A model generated the notes under the pieces. The model searched no databases and was not told the origin of the DNA. It was given only the letters and a program-made list of their open reading frames with translations. Both the position numbers and the translations under genes were made by a program. Below are positions 8,771-17,496 of a stretch of 64,000 nt of DNA, piece by piece (position 1 is the stretch's first letter; each line of letters starts with the position of its first letter). Source of the DNA: Rhizobium sp. BK313 (GTDB lineage Bacteria; Pseudomonadota; Alphaproteobacteria; Rhizobiales; Rhizobiaceae). The DNA is taken from positions 248,001-312,000 of the forward strand of contig NZ_JACHZQ010000008.1 in the NCBI RefSeq assembly GCF_014193655.1, written 5' to 3'.

Positions 8771-9037
8771 TCATTGCAGCGCGTCGATCACCTTCGCGTC
8801 TGGCTTTGCAGCGCAGACTTTGTCGATGGTATCGCCCAATTTGCTCTCACCGAGCGCACCAAGCTTTGGGTCGCCTCTTGTGGCATCATACACCGCCGAG
8901 ATGATGTCCAGCATGCCCTGGTGACTGTCCGAATTATACTCTTTGCAGGTCACAGCGGCCGGATCGACAGGCGCCGCGCTAAGGGTCGACAGCGCGAGCG
9001 TGACGAAGACGAACGATAATGCAAGGATGCGAACCAT
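8771..9037 (-). CDS. small periplasmic HdeA-like protein
   Basis: An 88-residue protein; the ATG at 9037 follows GGAGAGG, so the upstream in-frame ATG at 9052 is less likely. A signal peptide (MVRILALSFVFVTLALSTLSA) is followed by a mature domain with VTCKEYNSDSH and a second cysteine in DKVCAAKP. One disulfide and this TC-(K/E)-(E/D)-(Y/F) opening recall the acid-stress chaperones HdeA/HdeB. The match is by pattern only, so a different small periplasmic family is possible. Confidence 0.6.
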   Translation of the reverse strand: MVRILALSFVFVTLALSTLSAAPVDPAAVTCKEYNSDSHQGMLDIISAVYDATRGDPKLGALGESKLGDTIDKVCAAKPDAKVIDALQ

Positions 9038-9696
9038 CTGCCTCTCCATCATGAAATGGCCGATTCAGAAGACAAGTGTTACCATAACAGATTTCGTGGC
9101 AGATGTCTTCCGCGGGAAGTATTGACTCCCTCGCCTACCCAGAACATGTTGAGAACAAACGAGAGGCAGCACCTCGCGAAACGGCGAGCTGCCGCCTGAG
9201 ACAATAACTCTTCCGGAAGATTGCGTTCATCGCCAAATCAGAAGCAACGATGTAGTATGCGATAAAGCTATTAATACAAGCGCGACATACTCCATGAGAT
9301 CATCCGAATTACCTAATCGAGTTTGCGGTCGAAGGTCACATAAAGCGGATTGGTTATCCCGCAGCCGATTTCTGAATAGGCGGGCTCCTCTTTGATGTGA
9401 CCGGAAGTCAAGGAGCAGCTTGTTCAGCTGAACCGGGATAGCTTGACCGACGAGCGGGAGTTCGACCATGAGATGATCATGCTGGATGCCGTACGCAGGA
9501 GGTTGGAAGTGTCCAGAGGAACTCTCAAAAGATTGATCGAGAATGGATTCAGCAAGGCGATTTTGAGAGCCAACGAATTGTCACAAGGGTCGGATCAACA
9601 CGTGGGTTCGGACCGCCGATTTAGACGTATTCGCCGACCTTCATTGGACTTTCGATCAGATCGTTGCTCGGAGTCCGCTTGGGCAAGAACGGGAGG
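9038..9696. other. intergenic stretch, no confident gene
   Basis: This 660-bp stretch is only sparsely coding-like. A plus ORF around 9443-9700 contains a segment (RRRLEVSRGTLKRLIENG) that resembles a DNA-binding helix, but the rest is not protein-like and no ribosome site is present. It may hold remnants of older genes. Confidence 0.4.
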
Positions 9697-10896
9697 CTAG
9701 TCTTTCAAAATTGCAGCGTAGCGCGGATCGAATTCAAGGCTGATCGGCCCGGCGGCGGCTCCCAGCGCGACGGACCAAGGGTCGGCCATTCCAACCTGCA
9801 AGCGTGGAACTATGCGATCCGTACGCTCGGCGAGCGACGGTAGCAATGGCCCCATGGCAGCGATGAGCCGTTGCACCAAAATCGGCGGTGCGCTGCCGCA
9901 TAGAATGACGGTCTGCGGATCGAAGACCGTTTCGATCAAGTGTACGCTCCATCTCAGATCGGAGGCCGCCGCCTCGATCCATTCGACGATCCGGCGATCC
10001 TCGGTGGATACGAGATCATGGATCCTGGCAAAAAGACCTGGATCGGCCGGATCGAGGGATAGATATTGGTAGAGCGAGGCCAGGGACGCGCGATGTTCAA
10101 GCGGTGTCGACTTGCCTCCGACAGCCAACAAAGCCATGCCGATTTCGCCGGCATTGCCGTTCGCGCCGGTATAGAGCTCGCCGCCGAGGATAAGACCTGC
10201 GCCGATACCATAGCCAATATAGAGGCAAACTGCATGATCCAGCCCATGCGCGGCGCCGACCATTCGTTCGGCAATCGTCGCCGCGGCGGCGTCGTTTTGG
10301 ATACTGACGTCGAGGCCGGTGCCGACTGCAAGGGTTTCAAGCAACGGAAATTTTTGCCAGGCCTCCATCATCCAGGGGTCGTCGCCATTCCCGGCGACAC
10401 CGAAGGGACCCGGCATTGCCGCGCCGAGGCCAACGAGCCTTTGCTCGGATTGCGCTGCGATGGCTGCCAGTTGGCGCCGGACGGCGGCAACAAGGTCGAG
10501 AATGACCCTGGTGCCCGTCGTCGGCCCTCCCGAGGGGAGCTTCGCCTCCAGTCGGACAAGCACATTTCCAATGAGGTCGACGGCGATCGCCCTTGTCATG
10601 TGCCGGTCGATTTGAAGGCCGATCGCAAACGCCCCTTCCGGGACCAAAGCATAGGGCGTCGAAGGCTGCCCACGGCCGTTGCGTACCGTTTGCTGCGATG
10701 TAACGAGGCCGTCACGTTCAAGCTCGTCGATAATGTTGGAAACCGTTTGTTTCGCAAGTCGCGTCGCGCGCGCCAGATCCGCGCGTGAAAGCGCTCCATT
10801 GACGCGCAATGCATCGATCATCACCCGGCGGTTATGAGCACTGGTGCCTTCGTGATTGGTGCCGCTCTTGGCGCGGATCGGGCGGGTATCGTTCAT
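9697..10896 (-). CDS. ROK family transcriptional repressor (NagC/XylR type)
   Basis: A 399-residue regulator starting at ATG 10896 with GAGGG upstream; a TTG two codons earlier also exists. Residues about 18-80 form a winged helix-turn-helix (VNGALSRADLARATRLAKQTVSNIIDELERDGLV). The rest is a ROK sugar-binding domain with the DLIGN segment and the GYGIGAGLILGGELYTGANGNAGEIGM stretch, although the canonical zinc-binding CxCGxxGC motif is not apparent. It is divergent from the importer/SIS/PfkB operon and probably represses it until a sugar or sugar phosphate binds. A perfect palindrome lies between the two. Confidence 0.92.
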   Translation of the reverse strand: MNDTRPIRAKSGTNHEGTSAHNRRVMIDALRVNGALSRADLARATRLAKQTVSNIIDELERDGLVTSQQTVRNGRGQPSTPYALVPEGAFAIGLQIDRHMTRAIAVDLIGNVLVRLEAKLPSGGPTTGTRVILDLVAAVRRQLAAIAAQSEQRLVGLGAAMPGPFGVAGNGDDPWMMEAWQKFPLLETLAVGTGLDVSIQNDAAAATIAERMVGAAHGLDHAVCLYIGYGIGAGLILGGELYTGANGNAGEIGMALLAVGGKSTPLEHRASLASLYQYLSLDPADPGLFARIHDLVSTEDRRIVEWIEAAASDLRWSVHLIETVFDPQTVILCGSAPPILVQRLIAAMGPLLPSLAERTDRIVPRLQVGMADPWSVALGAAAGPISLEFDPRYAAILKD

Positions 10897-10937
10897 GCGC
10901 AATTCCCTCTTGACACCAGTAGAGTATTGAAGAAGTA

Positions 10938-10962
10938 ATTAAGTCAAGACAATTGACTTAAT
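10938..10962. promoter_or_regulatory. ROK-type operator, 10-bp perfect inverted repeat
   Basis: Arms ATTAAGTCAA and TTGACTTAAT are exact inverted repeats separated by GACAA. The site lies 42 bp before the ROK gene and about 160 bp before the divergent binding-protein gene. Its size and AT-rich ends fit ROK repressor operators. It is the best operator candidate in the window; regulation by the adjacent ROK protein is inferred from position. Confidence 0.75.
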
Positions 10963-11122
10963 AAGAAACCAAAGAGTTTCATGGGAACAAATCGGGCCGG
11001 AAGAGGCCCCGACGATGATCCGACAAGGATTAGGCATCCGATTCCCGGCTGCCTTTTCAACAACCGGTCGCGACGCAAGCCGCCATCGGAAATCGCGTGA
11101 AAGTCAAAAACTGGAGGGTGTA

Positions 11123-12361
11123 ATGTTGAAATCCATAAACAAGACGTTGTTCGGCGCCGCACTGATCGGCGTGTCCTTTGCATCGCATGCCTTTGCCGAA
11201 ACGACGATCAACGCACTTTTCATGGCGCAGGCCGCCTATAGCGAAGCCGACGTACGCGCCATGACCGACGCCTTCACCAAGGCGAACCCGGACATCAAGG
11301 TCAATCTCGAGTTTGTTCCCTATGAGGGCCTCCACGACAAGACCGTTCTGGCCCAGGGCTCCGGCGGCGGCTATGACGTCGTCCTCTTCGACGTGATCTG
11401 GCCGGCCGAATATGCGACCAACAAAGTCCTCGTCGACGTGTCCTCGCGCATATCAGACGACATGAAAAAGGGCGTGCTGCCCGGTGCCTGGACCACGGTT
11501 CAATATGACGGCAAATATTTCGGCATGCCGTGGATTCTCGATACCAAATATCTGTTCTACAACAAGGAAATCCTCGAAAAGGCGGGCATCAAGACCCCGC
11601 CGAAGACCTGGGACGAGCTCACCGAACAGGCAAAGACCATCAAGGGCAAGGGACTGCTGGCGACACCGATCGCCTGGAGCTGGTCACAGGCCGAAGCCGC
11701 CATCTGCGACTACACGACGCTCGTCAGCGCCTACAAGGGTGACTTGCTGAAGGACGGCAAGCCGGCCTTCCAGACGGGTGGCGGTCTCGATGCCCTGAAA
11801 TACATGGTTTCGAGCTATACATCCGGCCTTACCAATCCGAACTCCAAGGAATTCCTGGAGGAAGACGTCCGCAAGGTCTTCGAAAACGGCGACGCCGCCT
11901 TCGCGCTGAACTGGACCTACATGTACAATATGGCGAACGATCCGAAGGACAGCAAAGTAGCCGGGAAGGTCGGTGTCGTACCGGCTCCGGGCGTTGCAGG
12001 TAAGAGCGAAGCCTCTGCCGTGAATGGTTCGATGGGCCTCGGCGTCACGACGGCCAGCAAGCATCCGGACGAAGCCTGGAAATACATCAGCTTCATGACC
12101 TCGCAGGCGACGCAGAACCAATATGCCAAGCTCAGCCTGCCGATCTGGGCGTCTTCCTATGACGACCCGGCTGTCACCAAGGGACAGGAAGAGCTGATCG
12201 CGGCGGCAAAGGTCGGCCTTGCAGCCATGTACCCGCGCCCGACGACGCCGAAATACCAGGAGCTTTCGACTGCACTTCAGCAAGCGATCCAGGAATCGCT
12301 GCTCGGCCAATCCTCGCCGGAAGATGCATTGAAATCGGCTGCCGATAACAGCGGTCTCTGA
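11123..12361 (+). CDS. extracellular sugar-binding protein of a CUT1 importer
   Basis: A 412-residue family-1 solute-binding protein. ATG 11123 is preceded by GGAGGG; the open frame starts earlier but has no signal there. The signal peptide is MLKSINKTLFGAALIGVSFA with cleavage near HAFA-ETTIN. Typical family segments include NPDIKVNLEFVPYEGLHDKT, YDVVLFDVIWPAEY and GMPWILDTKYLFYNKEILEKAGI. It is the first gene of a six-gene plus-strand operon with permeases, a SIS-domain protein, a PfkB kinase and an ATPase. The ligand is probably a sugar or sugar derivative that is phosphorylated after uptake. Confidence 0.93.
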   Translation: MLKSINKTLFGAALIGVSFASHAFAETTINALFMAQAAYSEADVRAMTDAFTKANPDIKVNLEFVPYEGLHDKTVLAQGSGGGYDVVLFDVIWPAEYATNKVLVDVSSRISDDMKKGVLPGAWTTVQYDGKYFGMPWILDTKYLFYNKEILEKAGIKTPPKTWDELTEQAKTIKGKGLLATPIAWSWSQAEAAICDYTTLVSAYKGDLLKDGKPAFQTGGGLDALKYMVSSYTSGLTNPNSKEFLEEDVRKVFENGDAAFALNWTYMYNMANDPKDSKVAGKVGVVPAPGVAGKSEASAVNGSMGLGVTTASKHPDEAWKYISFMTSQATQNQYAKLSLPIWASSYDDPAVTKGQEELIAAAKVGLAAMYPRPTTPKYQELSTALQQAIQESLLGQSSPEDALKSAADNSGL

Positions 12362-12372
12362 GGCCGTCTACG

Positions 12373-12397
12373 ACGGGCGGTGCAAAGTGCCGCCCGT
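12373..12397 (+). terminator. intercistronic hairpin after the binding-protein gene
   Basis: ACGGGCGG and CCGCCCGT form an 8-bp GC-rich stem around a 9-nt loop, 11 bp after the binding-protein stop and before the first permease gene. The sequence TTTCC follows the stem. It may stabilise the binding-protein mRNA or reduce read-through into the permease genes. Confidence 0.6.
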
Positions 12398-12435
12398 TTC
12401 CAATCCAGTCCGACGAACAAAAAGGGTGGCCCTAA

Positions 12436-13320
12436 ATGTCCGGCACCTGGATGACAACCCGCGCGTGGCTTTTGATGCTGCCGCTCCTCGTGGTCATGAT
12501 CGCCGTCATCGGATGGCCCTTGGTGGATACCGTCCGTCTCTCCTTAACCGATGCCAAGCTCGTCGGCACCGAAGGCAATTTCGTCGGGATCGACAATTAT
12601 ACAAAGATGATCTCCGGTTCGAACTTCCAGCGGACTCTCGTCACGACGGCCATCTTTGCGATCGTTTCCGTTGCTGCCGAGATGGTGGTCGGCGTGCTTG
12701 CCGCATTGCTGCTCAATCAGGAATTCCGTGGCCGCACGGCGCTGCGCGCACTGATGATCCTGCCTTGGGCACTGCCGACCGTCGTGAACGCGACGCTCTG
12801 GCGGTTGATCTACAATCCCGAATATGGTGCCCTGAATGCGGCGCTGACGCAGCTAGGTCTGATCGATGCCTACCGCTCATGGCTGGGAGAACCCGGCACC
12901 GCGCTGGCGGCGCTGATCGTCGCCGATTGCTGGAAGAATTTCCCCCTGGTCGCGTTGATCGCATTGGCGGCGCTGCAGGCCGTCCCGCGCGATATCACGG
13001 CCGCGTCGCTGGTCGACGGCGCCGGGCCGATCGCCCGCTTTCGCTTCGTGATCCTGCCCTATCTCGCAGGTCCGCTGATGGTAGCGCTGGTGCTGCGCAC
13101 CATCGAAGCTTTCAAGGTCTTTGATATCATCTGGGTCATGACGCGCGGCGGTCCCGCCAACAGCACACGCACACTGTCGATCCTTGTCTATCAGGAAGCC
13201 TTCTCCTTCCAGCGCGCCGGATCCGGCGCCTCGCTGGCACTGGTGGTAACGCTGCTGGTGACCGTGCTCGCCGCCGGCTATGCCGCCTTGGTGCGCAAGA
13301 CGGTGGGGAGTGCCGCCTGA
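12436..13320 (+). CDS. carbohydrate ABC transporter permease, MalF type
   Basis: A 294-residue inner-membrane permease. Hydrophobic segments start at AWLLMLPLLVVMIAVIGWPLV, a FVGIDNYTKM segment follows, and the EAA loop reads DITAASLVDGAGPIARFRFVILPYL, with a slight departure from the EAA consensus. Its stop overlaps the start of the next permease by one base, indicating translational coupling. Together with that protein it forms the membrane channel for the sugar bound by the upstream protein. Confidence 0.93.
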   Translation: MSGTWMTTRAWLLMLPLLVVMIAVIGWPLVDTVRLSLTDAKLVGTEGNFVGIDNYTKMISGSNFQRTLVTTAIFAIVSVAAEMVVGVLAALLLNQEFRGRTALRALMILPWALPTVVNATLWRLIYNPEYGALNAALTQLGLIDAYRSWLGEPGTALAALIVADCWKNFPLVALIALAALQAVPRDITAASLVDGAGPIARFRFVILPYLAGPLMVALVLRTIEAFKVFDIIWVMTRGGPANSTRTLSILVYQEAFSFQRAGSGASLALVVTLLVTVLAAGYAALVRKTVGSAA

Positions 13321-14165
13321 TGGAACGCAAGAGCCCGATCTTCACCGCATTCATCTACATCTCAGCAGTCGTGTTGGCCGCCGTCATTCTCGCGCCGATC
13401 CTCTGGCTGTTCGTCATGAGCATTTCGCCGGCGGCCGATCTCGCGGCAAAGCCACTGCGCTGGTGGCCGCAAACAGCGGATTTCTCCCGCTATCGACTGC
13501 TGTTCTCGACGATCGAGAACAGTACGGGCGCCGCCTTCACCTCCTCGCTGCGCAACAGTATCGAGGTTGCAGCCATGGCGACGATCGCGGCCATTGCGCT
13601 TGCAATCCCGGCGGGCTGGGCGGTATCGCGCACGCCATCCGTCGGCTGGTCGCTGTCCATGGTGATCGCCACCTACATGCTGCCGCCGGTGGCTCTCGCC
13701 GTGCCGCTCTACATGGGCCTTGCCTATCTGGGCATGCTGAACAACGTCTTCGGACTTGCGCTCGTCTATCTCACCATCCTCGCGCCGTTCACGACCTGGC
13801 TGATGAAATCCGGTTTCGATTCCATTCCGAAAGAGATCGAATCCGCAGCCATGATCGATGGCGCCGGCCTGTTCCAGACGTTGAAGATCATCACGCTGCC
13901 GCTTGCCATGCCGGTGATCGCGACATCGGCACTCTTCGCTTTCCTGCTGGCCTGGGATGAATTCTTCTACGCGCTGCTCTTTACTTCAGACCAGCGTGCG
14001 AAGACCCTGACCGTCGCCATCGCCGATCTGGCTGGTGGCCGGGTATCCGATTACGGACTGATAGCGACCGCCGGTGTGCTTGCCGCCCTGCCCCCGGTGC
14101 TGGTTGGTCTCGTCATGCAACGTGCCCTGATATCGGGGCTGACAAGCGGCGGCGTCAAGGGGTGA
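13320..14165 (+). CDS. carbohydrate ABC transporter permease, MalG type
   Basis: A 281-residue partner permease with six hydrophobic segments. The EAA loop is EIESAAMIDGAGLFQTLKIITLPLAMP and the C-terminus is ALISGLTSGGVKG, both typical of MalG proteins. The start overlaps the previous stop (TGATG). The next gene, encoding the SIS-domain protein, begins right at its stop, so the operon is tightly coupled. Confidence 0.93.
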   Translation: MERKSPIFTAFIYISAVVLAAVILAPILWLFVMSISPAADLAAKPLRWWPQTADFSRYRLLFSTIENSTGAAFTSSLRNSIEVAAMATIAAIALAIPAGWAVSRTPSVGWSLSMVIATYMLPPVALAVPLYMGLAYLGMLNNVFGLALVYLTILAPFTTWLMKSGFDSIPKEIESAAMIDGAGLFQTLKIITLPLAMPVIATSALFAFLLAWDEFFYALLFTSDQRAKTLTVAIADLAGGRVSDYGLIATAGVLAALPPVLVGLVMQRALISGLTSGGVKG

Positions 14166-14167
14166 TC

Positions 14168-15184
14168 ATGACCGGACAACAAACACGGCCAGCGGGGTTG
14201 GCTGCAATCGATCGCGAAATGGCACGCCAGCACGCGGATGCCATCGCATCCTACGAAGGCGCCGCCGAAATGGCCGCAAAGACGGCCGCCTCGCTGAAGA
14301 GAACGCGTAAGCTATTGCTTCTCGGCATGGGTGGATCGCACGCCGTCAACCGCGCGGTCGAACCGCTTTATCGCGCATTGGGTATCGATGCGATCGCAGC
14401 GCCGCTCTCCGAACAACTCGGCCAGCCGCTATCGCTGGCGGGCCGGACGATTTTCATAACCTCGCAATCCGGCGAAAGCGCCGAGGTGGTGCGCTGGTTC
14501 AACGAGACCGGCGGCACGGACGAGACATTCGGGCTGACGCTCGAAGGCCAATCGTTCCTGGCAGGGGCTGCGCCGGCCTTGGTCGGTGCCGGCGGCACGG
14601 AATTGGCCTTCGCCGCAACACGCAGCCTGACCGTCACTTTTGCCCTCCATCTCGCGATCCTTGCTGCGCTCGGCGAAGAGCCGGTGGCTGCGCTTGCCGT
14701 GCTCAAGTCGCCTCAAAGCGTCGATATCGCGACAGCACTTTCCGCACTTGCGAATGTCGAAACGGTCGTCACATCAGGCCGCAGGCTGCAGGGCGTCGCC
14801 GAAGCACTCGCGCTCGGTTTGACCGAGCTGTCCCGCCGCCCATGCTTCTCACTCGAGGGCGGACAGCTACGGCACGGACCGATGGAAATGCTCGGGCCTG
14901 ATATCGGCGTCGTTCTGTTTCGTGGGCAGGATAGTACGGCAAGCCTTGTCACCGCGATGATCGTGTCTGCCGTGGAAACCGGTGCGCCGACCGTCGTCTT
15001 CGATGCATCCGGCGAGGAGCCAGTGGCAGGAGCCGTGACGCTCGGCTTCGAGGCGGCGACCGGTCTTGCGGCAATCTTCGCCATGCTGCCCGTTGCGCAA
15101 CGGCTGATGATCGCCTTTGCCGAAGCCCGCGTCGACAACGCCGGAACACCGGTCCGCTCGACGAAAATCACGCGGAGTGAATGA
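14168..15184 (+). CDS. SIS-domain sugar-phosphate isomerase/deaminase-like protein
   Basis: A 338-residue protein with two SIS domains, the layout of the GlmS isomerase half and of AgaS/FrlB-type enzymes. Key segments are LLLLGMGGSHAVN and FITSQSGESAEVVRWF in the first domain, and GGQLRHGPMEMLGPD in the second. ATG 14168 follows AAGGGG; a GTG at 14162 overlapping the permease stop is also possible. Members of this family isomerise, deaminate or deglycate phosphosugars. Its pairing with a PfkB kinase and an importer resembles fructosamine or amino-sugar catabolic operons such as frl, but the substrate is not determined by the sequence. Confidence 0.85.
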   Translation: MTGQQTRPAGLAAIDREMARQHADAIASYEGAAEMAAKTAASLKRTRKLLLLGMGGSHAVNRAVEPLYRALGIDAIAAPLSEQLGQPLSLAGRTIFITSQSGESAEVVRWFNETGGTDETFGLTLEGQSFLAGAAPALVGAGGTELAFAATRSLTVTFALHLAILAALGEEPVAALAVLKSPQSVDIATALSALANVETVVTSGRRLQGVAEALALGLTELSRRPCFSLEGGQLRHGPMEMLGPDIGVVLFRGQDSTASLVTAMIVSAVETGAPTVVFDASGEEPVAGAVTLGFEAATGLAAIFAMLPVAQRLMIAFAEARVDNAGTPVRSTKITRSE

Positions 15185-16114
15185 ATGAAGCCACTCGCTG
15201 TCATCGGCAATGTCAATGTCGACTTGATCCTCGGACCTGCGGCACCCTGGCCCAAGGCAGGCACCGAGATCATCGTCGACCACGACGAACTCCGCGTCGG
15301 CGGCGCGGCGGGGAATAGTGCGCTTGCCTGGGATGGGATGGGCATCAACTTCGAGATCGCCGCCAATGTCGGCAACGATGAGTTCGGCCGCTGGCTGCGC
15401 GAAGCCTTCGGCGAACGGGGAGAGAAATGGCCGGTACGACCCGAGCGAACGACGCTTTCAGTGGGCATCACCCATCCAGATGGGGAACGGACCTTTTTCA
15501 CGACACGCGGTCACCTACCGCGTCTTAGCCTTGCCGATGTCCTTGCCGTTCTCGACGGATCGACGCTTTCCGGCGGTTATGCTCTTCTCTGCGGCCCCTT
15601 CCTGACAGACGACCTGACGCAAGACTACGACGCCTTGTTCGACTGGGCCGATGAGCACCGGATAACCATCGCACTTGATACCGGATGGCCGCTCGATGGT
15701 TGGACGAATGATAATTGCGCCGCCACGCGAGGATGGCTGTCGCGCTGCGGTATCGCCCTGATGAATGAGGTGGAATCGACCACGCTCGCAGGCCTGGACG
15801 ATCCCGCGGACGCTGCGCGCCATCTTCGCTCGCATATGCCGGATGGTGCGATCGTCATCGTCAAACGTGGCCCCGATGGCGCGATCGCCATCGACAGGGA
15901 TGGCGAACTCGTTGCGGTTGCCGCGCCTCAGGTGAAGGTCGTGGACACGATCGGCGCCGGTGACGTCTTCAATGCCGCGTTCCTGGCGGCACTGGCTCGC
16001 GGCGAAATGCTTTCTGCGTGTTTGACTGCAGGAACAGAGATCGCATCGCGCGCCATTTCCACCCTTCCCCGCAGCTATGGCGAGCTTAAGGCTTCCAGGG
16101 AGGCCGCACGATGA
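15185..16114 (+). CDS. PfkB family carbohydrate kinase
   Basis: A 309-residue ribokinase-family kinase. It has the first PfkB signature around VGGAAGNSALAWDGMGINFEIAANVGND and the second, catalytic signature VVDTIGAGDVFNAAFLAAL, in which Asp of GAGD is the catalytic base. It would phosphorylate the imported sugar or its derivative using ATP. The start lies directly after the SIS gene stop, preceded by GGAGTGA, and the stop overlaps the ATPase start by four bases. Kinase and SIS enzyme are likely consecutive catabolic steps; the order is unknown. Confidence 0.92.
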   Translation: MKPLAVIGNVNVDLILGPAAPWPKAGTEIIVDHDELRVGGAAGNSALAWDGMGINFEIAANVGNDEFGRWLREAFGERGEKWPVRPERTTLSVGITHPDGERTFFTTRGHLPRLSLADVLAVLDGSTLSGGYALLCGPFLTDDLTQDYDALFDWADEHRITIALDTGWPLDGWTNDNCAATRGWLSRCGIALMNEVESTTLAGLDDPADAARHLRSHMPDGAIVIVKRGPDGAIAIDRDGELVAVAAPQVKVVDTIGAGDVFNAAFLAALARGEMLSACLTAGTEIASRAISTLPRSYGELKASREAAR

Positions 16115-17181
16115 GCGCGCTCGAAATCCAGAATATCCGCAAGACCTATGGTCAGGTCGAGACGCTGAAGGGCATCGATATCGCACTTGAGAGTGGCGAA
16201 TTCCTTGTGCTGCTCGGCTCTTCCGGCTGCGGCAAGTCCACATTGCTGAATATCATCGCCGGTCTTGCCGAGGCGACCAGCGGCGATGTGCGGATAGGCG
16301 CACGCTCGGTTCTTGGCGTCCATCCCAAAGACCGTGATATTGCCATGGTGTTCCAATCCTATGCGCTCTATCCAAACCTGACGGTCCACCGCAATATCGG
16401 CTTCGGCCTTGAGATGCGTAAAGTGCCGGCGGCAGAGCGTGACAAGGCCGTTCGCGATGCTGCGAAGCTGCTTCAGATCGAAAATCTGCTGGATCGCAAG
16501 CCAAGCCAGCTTTCCGGCGGCCAGCGGCAGCGTGTCGCAATCGGCCGCGCACTCGTGCGCAAGCCTGAAGTCTTCCTTTTCGATGAGCCGCTTTCGAACC
16601 TCGACGCCAAACTGCGCATGGAAATGCGCACAGAGCTCAAGCGTCTTCATCAGATGCTGAAGACGACGGTCGTTTACGTCACCCACGATCAGATCGAGGC
16701 GATGACGCTCGCCACCCGGATTGCGGTGATGCGGGACGGAAGGATCGAGCAGTTGGGCACGCCGGAGGAGATCTACAACAGCCCTGCAACGCTCTATGTC
16801 GCAACTTTCGTCGGCGTACCGCCGATGAATCTTCTGAAGACCACGGTTCGCCCGGATGGGCTGCAGTTGGAGGCTGCAGCCACTTGCCTGCCGCTTCCCG
16901 AACGCTTCAAGGGCAAGGTCAAAGAAGGCCAGCAACTTGTTCTCGGCATAAGGCCTGAGGCGCTGCGTCTGGAACAGGCTGCTTTATCGATCGAAGCAAG
17001 GCCCGAAATCGCGGAGCTGACTGGCCCTGAACTCGTCGTCACGGCCATTGCCGGAGATCAGCGATTGACGGCTTGTCTTCCTCCCCGCACGCCAATCAGC
17101 AACGGTAAGCTAAAGCTATCCTTCGACGATGAAGCGATACACCTTTTTGATGCGGAAACGGGTCTTAGCTGCCTTCGTTAG
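16111..17181 (+). CDS. sugar ABC transporter ATPase, UgpC/MsmK type
   Basis: A 356-residue CUT1 ATPase. Walker A is GSSGCGKST, the Q-loop is in MVFQSYALYPNLTV, the signature is LSGGQRQRVAIGRAL, and Walker B is VFLFDEPLSNLDAKLRM, followed by the H-loop VTHDQIEAM. The C-terminal OB-like regulatory domain is present. It overlaps the kinase stop by four bases and completes the importer. ATPases of this type often serve several importers, so it might also power the ATPase-lacking importer at 2.6-5.6 kb. Confidence 0.95.
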   Translation: MSALEIQNIRKTYGQVETLKGIDIALESGEFLVLLGSSGCGKSTLLNIIAGLAEATSGDVRIGARSVLGVHPKDRDIAMVFQSYALYPNLTVHRNIGFGLEMRKVPAAERDKAVRDAAKLLQIENLLDRKPSQLSGGQRQRVAIGRALVRKPEVFLFDEPLSNLDAKLRMEMRTELKRLHQMLKTTVVYVTHDQIEAMTLATRIAVMRDGRIEQLGTPEEIYNSPATLYVATFVGVPPMNLLKTTVRPDGLQLEAAATCLPLPERFKGKVKEGQQLVLGIRPEALRLEQAALSIEARPEIAELTGPELVVTAIAGDQRLTACLPPRTPISNGKLKLSFDDEAIHLFDAETGLSCLR

Positions 17182-17496
17182 GAGGATCGGCTAAGCCGGT
17201 GTACGCATAAATCGGGTGCTTGGGTCAGGCACGTCTGATGTCCGCCTGTCCGCCGTTAGCGGCGCCACAGCAAACGTCGCCAGAGTTCACAAAAAGGGCC
17301 AGGAACGGAGCTGACGACCCGCCATCTGCGCAGATTGCGTCCACCCAGCTGAGTGTTACGATGGTAATCGTTTTCGCCGTTATTTGAAATGACGCGGTAG
17401 CGAGCCCCTGCAACTATTCCTGTGTAGCACGCTCGAACTACGGGCGAAATTTCATTCGGCTGCATAAGCGGTGACAGCCAACTTGGAGATAAAGTC
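17182..17496. other. intergenic region between the importer operon and the methyltransferase
   Basis: No supported gene. A short CGCCG-TTAG-CGGCG stem-loop lies near 17250 without a T-run. The region must contain the promoter of the methyltransferase gene, but I could not identify it. Confidence 0.35.

Noticed and set aside
9443..9700. 85-codon plus ORF with a helix-like segment
   Set aside because: The DNA-binding resemblance covers only about 20 residues and the rest is not protein-like; no start signal.
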